Part shown: positions 47,646 through 59,500 of the stretch, one piece after another
Position numbering within the stretch: position 1 is the stretch's first letter
Layout of the letters: each line of letters opens with the position of its first letter
Assembly: GCA_921293015.1 (NCBI GenBank)
Contig: OV121081.1
Span: forward strand, 48,633,877 to 48,697,876
Direction of reading: 5' to 3'
DNA length: 64,000 bases
DNA from: Phorcus lineatus
Taxonomy: Eukaryota > Mollusca > Gastropoda > Trochida > Trochidae
Translations under genes and position numbers: made by a program
Notes under the pieces: generated by a model
Told to the model about the DNA's origin: nothing
Database searches by the model: none
Seen by the model: only the letters and a program-made list of their open reading frames with translations

Positions 47646-48594
47646 TGTATCAAAGCCTTATGAATGAAAGGCTACTGTATAATTATTATCTTGTCTGTAT
47701 CGCAGCGTCATTCATTAAAAAATTCCAATTCATAGTGTTTGTTTTAATAGACAAGTGATATATACAATTATATGTTTTACAAACTATTTCAATTTCGGTA
47801 TTGTTAATTAAAATTCGATTGATATCCAAATTAATCAATATAATCGAAGAATCAAAGAATCGAAAACTGATTTTTATAAAATAAGATAAAAAAATCATTA
47901 TAATCAATGCGTGTACTTGTTAAACACTTTGGACACAATATACAAAATGTAAGCACAACAATAAACTATATGAATATCATGAATAATTCAGGTGACAATG
48001 CCAATCACTTCATAATACGACACAATGACCAGGTCAAAATACCCCATTAATCCTGATGGAACCTACCTACAATAATGATATGTAACATGAATTGATGAAC
48101 ACTGTGCGCCAGTATAATTGGTAAATGTTTGACACACTTCCAAACATTGTGTCATTAGGAAACCGCGATACGCTAGATTCATTTCACGCATTGATTGAGC
48201 TAGCCTAGAATGTAGACATTCTTTGTGTGAGTATAGTCAGTGTATAACTAGGTTCAATCGCTCTCGAAACAACGCAAAGCCGTTTTGATTCGTGCCTGTG
48301 GTGTATTTGCAAGTCAAGGGGTTTGTACAGCATACATACGGATTGAAGTTTTTATCTCAGTGTTTTCCATGCTTGTATTTTAAGGCACGTTGGCCAACCA
48401 AATTCCTTTACTGACAAGTACGGATCTATGGTTATTGATTGAATGTATGCAAGGCCTTTAAACGGCACTTTATGAGCCTGGTCACACCCATAAATCGATC
48501 TGCACACGATCACCAAATCACAACATAGGCGACGTCCAATCTCCTACTACACTATAGCCTATCTTAGTCTGTTTTTGCAGTGGGTTTAGTGTCT

Positions 48595-48955
48595 GTATGA
48601 ATGTTAGCAACGTTTATATGCACAGATGATCTACGTATTCAGGCATTGATAGAACCAACGTTGATATGCATGGATGTTAACAACGTAGATATGCATGATG
48701 TAAAAACATTAATGCATGGATGTTAATACTCGTAGATTCACATGGATGTTAACGACGTATAATTTCATGGATGTTAACAACGTGTAAATGCATGGATGTT
48801 AACAACGTATAAATGCATGGATGTTAACAACGTATAAATGCATGGATGTTAACAACGTATAATTTTATGGATGTTAACAACGTATAAATGCATGGATATT
48901 AACTCACAGTGTCTGGATGTTAACAACGTTAATGGATGGATGTTGGCAGTGTGTA
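48595..48955. repeat. 25-bp minisatellite (CATGGATGTTAACAACGTAT)
   Basis: Units start at 48791, 48816, 48841 and 48866, an exact 25-bp period, with more diverged units on both sides back to about 48595 and out to 48955. It lies about 480 bp upstream of gene 2's first coding exon. Confidence 0.85.
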
Positions 48956-49430
48956 TAAGTGAACAGTGATTCATATTGAAAATAAATTTTGAGAAGCGTT
49001 TCATATTCTGTGTGAAAAAGAATGTGTACATGTGACATTTTATAAAATAATTGTTAAATTTTTTTTTTATGAAAGGACACCAATAACATAGTCTGGATCT
49101 AGCATACGTATACATACAATTCCAACAAGTCTATTTTCAAATGCGTTTTGTCAAGATATTGTGTATGAAAAAACTTATAAACATATACTTGTAAAAACAT
49201 CAAACGACGTGTTGAGACCAAATTGCTGGTTAAAGCTCATGTATAAAATGTAGACCTATGTTGGATAAGACGAAAAAAGTTCCAAACAAAAATTTCATCT
49301 GGGACACTGGCTACAGATTCACAACTGACTGCTATATTTGAGTCATGTATGCCTAAGAAAATGAATTACGTATAAACAAAACACAATACGCTAGATTCTG
49401 CACGAGAATAATCCACTGCAGGAGATCACC

Positions 49431-52400
49431 ATGGGTTGTGGCGCAAGCAAACCAAAGCTTAATGATGAACCGGATATCGACCCGGTATGTATTTTCCTGA
49501 GTTTAATTTACCTTGTATTCAATTATGAATGAAATTCTGTAGTGATGAATTGAGATAACTTTTCTGTAAAGATTGCATGGTGCTAATATTGTTAGATCAA
49601 TAACGACTATTGGATATTCTGAATGCATTTAAAAGGTTTATATGCCTGAGATTATATTCAATAAAAATGTCAATATATTGTTTTAGATTATTTCATAAAT
49701 CAAGTTTCGTAAATTTTCATTCATAGTGAATGACTTTATGACAAACAGAGCTACGGGTATACGTTTAAAGCAAAATACTATTGATGTACGTTTTTGTTCT
49801 ATGTTTTATGTATAGTTAAACAATACTTACGATAATACGTACTATACATAACATACAGATAAGCTTTTTTTCTGTTATATTCATTTAAAATACAAATCAT
49901 AGCGTGCCAATGAAACATTCTTTTCCAAAAATTGCATGAAGGCGTCTCCATAAATAAAAAAACCATCGCTATAAACAATACGTTCGTGACCAATATATAT
50001 TTGTTTGTTATCACGTGAAAACAACAAAGTATCCTAACAATATACATTGTACCCTAATTCTGGGAACTTGCTATAACTTTTACGTGTGTTATAGACAATA
50101 TGCAATTGTTACGTACACAGGTTAATTAATGAAAAAGAACGAATAAGTTCTTATGGATAGTCAACTTCTTTAAAGCATGAATTGCGACGTTTCGGTGTAG
50201 ATAATAACATTGTTATCAAGCATTTATCATCACTTGATTGATAACAATGTTAGTATCTACACCGAAACGTCGCAATTCATGCGATAAAGAAGTTGACTAT
50301 CCATAAGAAATTATTCGTTCTTTTTCATCAAGATAGGTTAATTAATGTTTAAATACGGTGTTTTTAATAAAAGTAAAAATAAAAAAAAGTGTAAATTAAA
50401 ATCGATGTTTTGGATATTCCATCGCACCTTACATTAACAATAGACCCGAGGAAAGCAGATTGTTTTCGATGTTTCTTACGTTTATGTTTTTAGATTTGTA
50501 ATAACATTTAGGTTATATAAGACTTAGTCAAATAGTTTAAGCGAGTTGTAATTGATAACTATACTTTTAATCATGAAATCATTTGGTCATTTAATACTGA
50601 TCTACAGTTTCAACCATGAATGAAAGAGTGATAAATCAATGCAAAGTCATACGAAATCAATACATTGTTGTTGTTTTTCTGTAAAAGATTCAAGTCCCGC
50701 ATTCAGAGCCTGGCTACCCCAATCCCAAACCACCGACATCAAGGAAGAAAGATATATTTTCAAAAGATGACTACAAGACGATTGACGAAAATGTATCAAA
50801 GGTAGGAATCTTATGTATACTCTAATTTTTTTACATTGTACTAAATCTCACTTTCATTGCGGCGTAATGTAAATTATCGTTTTTTCTGCTCTGTGTTATG
50901 TCTGAATAAATAACTAAAACAATTTATATACATTAGAAATACTTGTCACTTGGAAAATGAAAAAATGTACTATTGATGATTTATTGTATATCACACTTTC
51001 TTTATATAAAAAAACATGACAGACGAGTTATCTCCCATAGGTCCTCGTCCTTAACGAGATGACGTATGAAGAACTCATAGCAGTGTTAACAGTAGGGTTG
51101 ACAACTGACGTGGAGAAGATCCGCGCCATCTTTTACTTCGTAGGCAGCCAGGATATCGAAAAGCAATACTACCCACTGATAAAGGACCCACACGTTCCCC
51201 GGGGGTACATGAAACTCATCAAATTGGGCAAGGGCAACTACCCTTCTTTCTTCGCACTACTTTGCAGGTGAGGCATGATATTTGGTACATGTAGGTGAGA
51301 TATTTGGTACATGGAGGTGAGATATTTGATACATGTAGGTGAGATATTTGGTACATGTAGGTGAGATATTTGGTACATGTAGGTGAGATATTTGGTACAT
51401 GTAGGTGAGATATTTGGTACATGGAGGTGAGATATTTGGTACATGTAGGCGAGATATTTGGTACATGTAGGCGAGATATTTGGTACATGTAGGCGAGATA
51501 TTTGGTACATGTAGGCGAGATATTTGGTACATGTAGGCGAGATATTTGGTACATGTAGGTGAGATATTTGGTACATGTAGGTGAGATATTTGGTACATGT
51601 AGGCGAGATATTTGGTACATGTAGGTGATGGCTGAAAATCTGTAATATTGTTCTATATGTTTGCTCTATGGCTAAAATGGCTTCTACATTTTTACTCCGT
51701 AAATAAAGAATAAGGCCAAAAAAAGAAGATGTTTGAAGATTATGTATGATATTCTTTTCTTAATTTTAAAAAAATACTTTATTTGGATTGGCAATCATGC
51801 ACTTCCGGAATACTAACATGCTTTCATTCATATAAACCTGTTGGATTATCGCGTTTATCAATTAACTTAATTGAATTATAATTACATATATTAAGCTTTA
51901 GATGAATTTCTCGAAAAATTACATTATGCTGTTTACTGTGTTAGGTCAAAATAAAATGTATTTGACGTACAAGTTTTTTTGGAAAAGAATGATATGATGG
52001 GGCGAAGTGTGAAAAAATGAGCATCTAATGAAATGAGCACCAACACAAATAAAATTACAGGGCTGCAGGTTTCCCGTGTATGATACTGCAAGGCAAAGGG
52101 AAGAGCGTAGGCTACGAGGTGGGAGACCAGGATGTCAGTAAACTCCACAGTTCCTGGAACGCTGTGTACATCGATGGCCAGTGGAGGATTGTACACCCGA
52201 TGTGGGCTTTCACTGGAGTCATGGGCTATGACAGTGGACGCTGGGTGAAGATAGAAGACAAAGGTGTACAGACAAGAGAGAAGGCAAAAGCTTCAAAAGG
52301 AACTCATATTTCCACCATTGATGAGTTCTGGTTTCTTCCTGACCCTGACGAGTTCATCCATTTCTGTATAGCAGACAAGCAAGAATGGCAACTGCTGAAG

Positions 52401-53263
52401 GAGCCATGGACGGTTGCTAAATTTGTTGATGTGCCACACTTCCGAACTCCATTCTTTACCAAATCTGATATGACTCTCGGAAGCGCACATAAAGCAACCT
52501 TGGTGTCTGATGAGGGGAAGGTTGAGATTAAATTTGACCACGATGAGGATAGCAAGTCTGATTTGACTTATGATTTATTTTTCGATGAGAACAATTCCTC
52601 CGGGACACTGCCAGAAAAGGACGACCTACCGAGGTGTGTGTTCTTCGAATCCACGATGCAAGAGAAGAGGCTGATTTACAGATTCCATGTTGGTGGTATT
52701 TACAAGACGACCTTGTTCTTGAGTCGGGATGGATTTCGTTCTGCGATAGTATCCTTTAAGATCGATTGCAATGAAGTTGCAAAGAACCCAAACCTGTTCC
52801 CAATCAATCCTCCCGTCGGGTTCGGTTATGGACATGTTGCAAAAGATTTTGGACTTCTTTCACCGTCGGAGAAAAACGGTGTTGTGCAAACAGGAAAAGC
52901 TCTTGAATTTGAGTTTAGGGTGGACACAAGAAAGGAACTTGAAGCTCGCCTTCGCCATAATGAGTTGAAGTCTGAAGATCTTCAACAGTATATCAAGCAG
53001 GAGAACAGGGATGACCATGTGATGTTCAATGTGTCTGTTCCTGAACATGAGAATAACGGAGAATTCGCTCTGCAGATCTACGCTAAAGAAGGGGATCAGT
53101 TGAAGAACATAGTAAATTATCTCCTTACCGACAACAAAGACGATTTCACTTCGGGGAAAGATAAGAAAGAAAAAGAGAAGGTACGTTGAGAGTCATACTA
53201 TATTACTTTACCTAACTTTACCTGCTACTACTCCTACTACTCCTTCTCCTCCTCCTCCTCCTC

Positions 53264-53345
<82 letters not shown>

Positions 53346-53463
53346 CACTACTACTACCACTACTACTATTACTACTATTACTACTACTACTACTATTACT
53401 ACTACTACCACTACTACTATTACTACTACTACTATACCACCACTACTACCACCACTACTACTT

Positions 53464-53506
<43 letters not shown>

Positions 53507-56500
53507 CACTACTACTATTACTACTACTACCACTTCTACTATTACTATTACTACTACTATTACTACAACAACTACTTATACTACTACTACCACTACTACT
53601 ACTACTATCACTACAAGTACCACTACTGCCACTACTACTACCACTTCTATTACTACTACTACTACTATTACTACCACAACTGCTACTACTACTACCACTA
53701 CTACTACTAACCTTCTGAATCCCCACATAAAATTCACGCCCAAGTATAATAAATCAAAATATGCTTTATGTAATGTAATTCATAGAATAAATATTATTTG
53801 TTAAATAAGGTTTAAGATCACAACGAAGAGATCATATTGAGTTACATATTTTATATTATGAATATAAAAGGGAAAACATTAAACAGAAACCGACATCTAA
53901 TACCGTGTATGTAACGAATGTTTAATATTGCAGTATATGCAGGTCACGGTGACATTGTCATGTAGTCTGAATGTTCTTTGTTGGCGTGATCTTTTCAATT
54001 AGTTACATTATTAACCAGGCACTCTATCCACAAGACACAGGGTGGTGCTGCCCAATCAATTCCTGCAATTCTTTGAATCTCGGTCTCTATTCAATTAATC
54101 ATTTTCAACAGACAGGTGCTGTGTTTATAGATACACAGTGTACAAGGCATATTATGCCATTATTACAGCTCGATTTCAAACCCAATTACATGTACATTCT
54201 AATAAATGCGTTAAGCTCTCTGTCACCTCTCATCTAATCTATAGTGTGAGTTTGATAACTGCATTGAGGTACCTCATGCATACAGTATACAATCAAAACA
54301 TAATGAACACACTGCTTTACGTTCCATGCGCAATTACCATGAGAGATTCCTGAAGGCAATATATATATATGCATGAATGCATGAATAATGCATAAGCGAT
54401 TAGGTTAAATGGACAATGCTTCAAGTAGTTCACATTAAACATAAAACTGCCGCAGACAAAGGAAATGGAGGGAATGGTAATTTTCCAACAGTTGGAGATT
54501 TAAAGGGACCTTCCTATGGAAAAACTTGTGTGTTATCAAACTAAGAGGGGATACTGTCGTTAATGCGATTAAGCTATCAATGTTCACAAGAATTACAGCC
54601 AAAACAATGTATCAAATGAGTGATAATGCATAAGCATAAAATCGCTAGTTGGGTTCTCAAAATTAGTACCGTTCTATCTATTTAAAGAGACAGAATTATC
54701 GCGAAAGCAATACGTACCAAATGGGCTGTGATGATCTATTTTCATAAGATTAGCAGGAGTATCCATTCGAAATTCGGTTTTCCAAAAATGTAAATTTTAT
54801 TTAAAGGGACACTCCGTGGTTTTTAAAAAGTTTTCTTTGCTTTTGAAACTGTCAAAATGCATTACATGTAGGCCTAGATAAGATTTCAGAAGACGTTATT
54901 CACTTTACAATGAATACGACCTTTCAATGAGAAATCAAACACTACACATGTCTTGTCCGACAGCCGACGTCACATATGTAAACGACATGAATACCACTCA
55001 TATAAACTCATCAATTACTATCTACACCGATCTTCTTTAATGTGTGCTTTACATAATATCTTAGAATTACCTGCAAGTGTTAAGTGCGCGAAAATCGTAA
55101 TATATTGTCCAGATTCGATAGAAATGTCAATGATAAACCTCTTTATTGTCGTAAAACTGTACCAACGGACATCGAAGGGATAATACACAACAACTTTTGA
55201 TTTTGATGAATTCATACCATTGACTACTTGAAGCTTATGTAAGCAAGAAAAACCCACGGAGTGTCACTTTAAATCGTCAGCTAACGGTTCTGTACCAAAT
55301 ATCAACTGAATAGTTACAATATGGGCGTTCACCGAATCTGAAGGATTTCAAGTCGGGTATAAAGAGATCGCTGACACGTAAAACAGTTGAGCTCGTATCA
55401 CTGAATGGCACTGTTACAATCCGCGGTCTGTCATAAACCTACATTGTATACACGACTGACGGTGAACGAGGTTGTCATAATATTGCGTTGTTAGGTCATC
55501 AAAACACACTGCTCACCCCACTTTGATGAAGAACCACCCATTAGGCCTAACATTATCTGCGCAACCGTAGCCATAACAAACTGTTTCTCCAAAGCGATTC
55601 GCTGATTTTTGACTAATCAAAATGATCTAGGCTATTATTGATTTGGCGTTTACATTGCATTTTCCGGGAACTTGACGGTGCTTTTTGGGAATTTGATCAT
55701 TTCAAGTTTTCTTTGAATCTTTGATAATACTTAGAGTTATTGGACCTGGCTCTATACTTATATCTAATCAAAATCTGGTAATTACCTAATGAATTCATTA
55801 GTTTAGTTACGCCGTTGCTTATGATAGGTGCACATAAAAAACTTAATTTTTCAAGCGATCTTGGTTCAAATATTCTTTGATAGATTACAATATATCAAGT
55901 TAAAGCTACGGCCATTTTGCGATGAAACAAACCAACATTAGTTACACTAATAGTTACACCAAAGGCCAACTTCTAAAATGCCATATATATGGTACATAAA
56001 CTATTTGAGTGTCATTATATATAGGTGATTTAGTGCCTAAGTCAGCCTTTATAGATCGTTTGGAAAGTGTTTTGCCCAAGTTGTTGACTAAACTGTTTAT
56101 TGCTCATAACACATACAGAAATTATTATCCGAGGATGTGTGTATGAGTATGAAACGAGAGTCAAGTTTTTATTACCCGAACTAAAGCGATGGTTATACAC
56201 AAAGTGCAACGGGTCTCGTCAAAGACTTATGACCTAATTCAGAGAATTTCCTTTAAACCGATTTTACTCTATTGAATCGTATGGAAATATCAACAAAACG
56301 GACTGCTTCCTTAACGACGATCTGCAACAGTGACGTCAAGAACAATGGCTTTGACTTCACAAACGACGAACGACGGTAACTCGCACTGAAACAATCGTTG
56401 CTAGGTAAAACTGGTATGTGCACATGTGCTCATATGGAAAATATGTCACTACCTATGTCTCACTCTATGGGTTTTTAAATGTGTGTATATGCATGCCATT

Positions 56501-59500
56501 ACAATACCATTGTTCTTCTTAATTTAGAATATACGTGATTAATAATCCTTAAAGTATCACTGAGCTTCCCATATCATTATTCCTAAATGGGAATAGGAAT
56601 AAGGTTTACTATTGAAATACCGTCTGACGCTTCATTTAAACTATTCAGCTATCAAACGTTAACGGCACTGTCAATCTACACATCACAATATAAATATACA
56701 TTATGCACAGGTAATTTACATCGCTCGACAATCCTAATAACATTCTGCATTCAGGTAATGTAACATAAGAATTATTTGGAAAATATATACGTATTCAGGT
56801 GAATATTGTGGTTTAGATTTTGCTTAAAATCTTAAAACCAAAAAGGGCGCCGCAATTGTTAATGCAAACGCTTTGCTTAAACATTATACAGTATAATAAA
56901 TCCTCCTTGAAGTTATACATGTATATAACATAATAAAGAATATCTTATCCTTTGTTCTTAGTAACCTTGGGCGTCTCTACTTTTTTATTGATTCAAGATC
57001 ATCTGTAAAGAATTATTGGTATCTTATTGGATTCATAGGAAAATTAACAGAGTGCATATGCCCTCGTAAATATATGACCTAATATATCCAACGCCAGACG
57101 AAAATACGTACTATAGTGCTTTAGATTAATAGACAGTAGTTTCCATGGCTTTCCTTTCACCAGGACGTTTAGCCTTTCGTATTGCTTTTTCTGTAATGGT
57201 ATATAGTGGCATCAAGCACTTCAGAGTATACTTGTACAATATATATAAGAACAGCATGTGTATGTCCATTTGTAGGAACGACTAAAACAGCAGTTGAAGG
57301 ATGCTATCGATGGAGACGACCCGGATGCTTTGGAGAAAGCTATTGAAGAGTTTGAAGCAGCGAATGTAGAAGATGACGACGGTGACCTGCCCATTGCAAA
57401 GGATAAGCTCAAGGAACTGAGAAGAACGGTATATTGATAACTTAAATAAATTAAGAAATCAGTTCATTCAAGAATACTGTTTAAGATAAAGAAAGACTTA
57501 GATAAAGCAAAGGCTTCAAATTATAACAGTAAATAATTTATAAAAAGAAACCTAGAAGCTCGTTCCCTTTCGTTTTTTTAGTACTGTGAGAGTTTGTGCG
57601 TAAACCTGTATTTCAAAATGTCCAAAATAGAATACTCAAACAAATTCTATAGAATTATAAACAATTTTTAAAAAACTTAATTGAGTTAAGTTGGTTATAT
57701 TTTACAGGACAATATATACATAACATGATTTATTGATGATTCTTTAATACTTTAAAATATTGCTCATGCGGTGTTAAACAATAACTAACTGACAATAACA
57801 GGTTTTGTGCTGTTTCTGATAACACTGTTTAACTGATATTGAGTAAGGGAGAGACTTATCGGCAATATATCATTCATTAGCGGCTATTTATACTTAAATA
57901 AACCACCTAATCAGTATTTCGTAATTGTATTCTTATATATTCCTAATGAATTCAAGGTAATATCCTTATCTTATCACCTGAGTTATCTAAGTAGTAGATA
58001 ACATACGCTAGAACACATTCTCTCCCCACCGAGATAGTTCCATCATAATTCTTATACAAGCCTTTGTTGTCGGGGTTCTGGCATATTCCCCTTGCGGCAA
58101 AAACAAAAAAACACATACTATCTACAAAATCTCGGCCAATGAAAACACCCCATGCAAGGATAGCATATTTGTTGTCGCTAAGGCATTAGGATAGAGTTTT
58201 TTAGGAATATATGACAGGGATAACTCTGTTGGGTGAGAATGTGCGGGGTCTTTATTCGACATTTTCATTTCTACTCTGCAGATGCAAATAAGACAACGGT
58301 TGAAGGAAGCTATATCAGGAGACGACCCTGATGAGCTGCAGGACGCTATTGATGAGTTCGAGTCGGCCAGGATAACGGATGAAGATCGAGATCTACCACG
58401 GGCCAAGAAGAGACTGCAGCAACTTATTCAGGAGAGTAAGTGCTGGTGATATGAGTGTCTCTTTTAGTTATTTCCAAAAGGAAAATACGTTTTCTCTCAT
58501 CAGGATCACATATTATTGTATAACAGATAAATGTCTGCACCGTTGAAGTGATTTTGAACTAATAGATTAATTTTTTTATTTTAATAACGTGAGTATTTTC
58601 GTATATCGGGAATTGAGTTGGAATGATTGCATGGGTTAAAATTCGTTTTGTGAGTACAACTAGGAGAAAGAATTGATTGTAATGTTGATGCAAATGATGA
58701 TGGATTAAGATACAGAATGATGACTTTGATGATATCGATGATATTGGCGATATAATTTTTGTGAAAATGTTGATTATAAACTTGATCAATACATGATATG
58801 TTGGATATTTATATAGATTGATGACTTAAAGATTTTGATTTTTGGTGGCACTGTGATTTTGACAATATTTTATATATTGTTGCAAAGATAACGATTAAGG
58901 CAATAAATGATAACTATCTTGAATCAACGCACTTCAGGACTAGGTGCTGATGAGATGAGACGACTGAAAGACAACCTGAGACGAGCTATGGGGAGTAAAG
59001 ACATTGAACAACTGAAGAACGCTGTAGCGGAGTGCGAGGAAATGGGACTGGACTCCGACCCGGAGGTAATGGAGGCAAGTGAGATGCTGGTCCAACTCTA
59101 TGAACAGGGTACGTCCTGGAAATACTCACTTATTCTTGAGTTTGAATATTTCCCCGGGTTATATTTTGCAATTCATGCTACTGCAATTGTATTTAGTAAC
59201 AGTAAACAGTGTGGTCACTCATAGGCTCAATGATTTTCTGTAAGTCAAATTTTACAGACTAAGAAAGGGTCACTTGTCTTCTATCATTAAATAATCTATA
59301 ATCGAAATCGCAATAAAAAAAATGTATAAATGATCTTATACTGAAGACGAACCTTCACCTCTGATATTCAGCTCTTGAAGACGCAATGGAGGCACGTGAC
59401 GTGGATGCAGTTCAGCGATTGGTGGATAGTGCCAAGACGTCTCCTGTTTCCATAGAGATGAATGCCTCTGAAGTTATGAAACGAGCAGAGAAGTTTCTCC

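Larger units (their letters stand above)
46327..49430. other. Spacer between Crypton C and gene 2
   Basis: The open frame at 46818-47066 (MNIVRKARYYIVNKHGNVTND...) has no recognisable domain or splice partners and is left uncalled. A decayed MITE and a 25-bp minisatellite are listed. The distal part probably includes the gene 2 promoter and 5' UTR: a CACTGCAG acceptor ends at 49421, 9 bp before the ATG. Confidence 0.5.
53181..57275. other. Large intron 4 of gene 2
   Basis: About 4.1 kb between exons 4 and 5. It contains the TAC microsatellite (53215-53708) and a TTAA MITE (54801-55272). Gene 1 has a 39-nt exon at the equivalent position (TKRLLAVRKRMEE); no homologous mini-exon was found here, so gene 2 may have lost it or I may have missed it. 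Confidence 0.55.

Noticed and set aside
48595-48955. Regularly spaced repeats as a CRISPR-like array
   Set aside because: Units are contiguous 25-bp tandem copies with no unique spacers, in an animal genome.
51219-51620. Three overlapping reverse open frames of 112-133 codons with MYQISHLHVPN-type repeats
   Set aside because: They are the same 22-bp minisatellite read in all three reverse frames; not protein genes.
53208-53726. 172-codon reverse frame rich in Ser, Gly and Val
   Set aside because: Translation of the TAC microsatellite; the composition follows the repeat.
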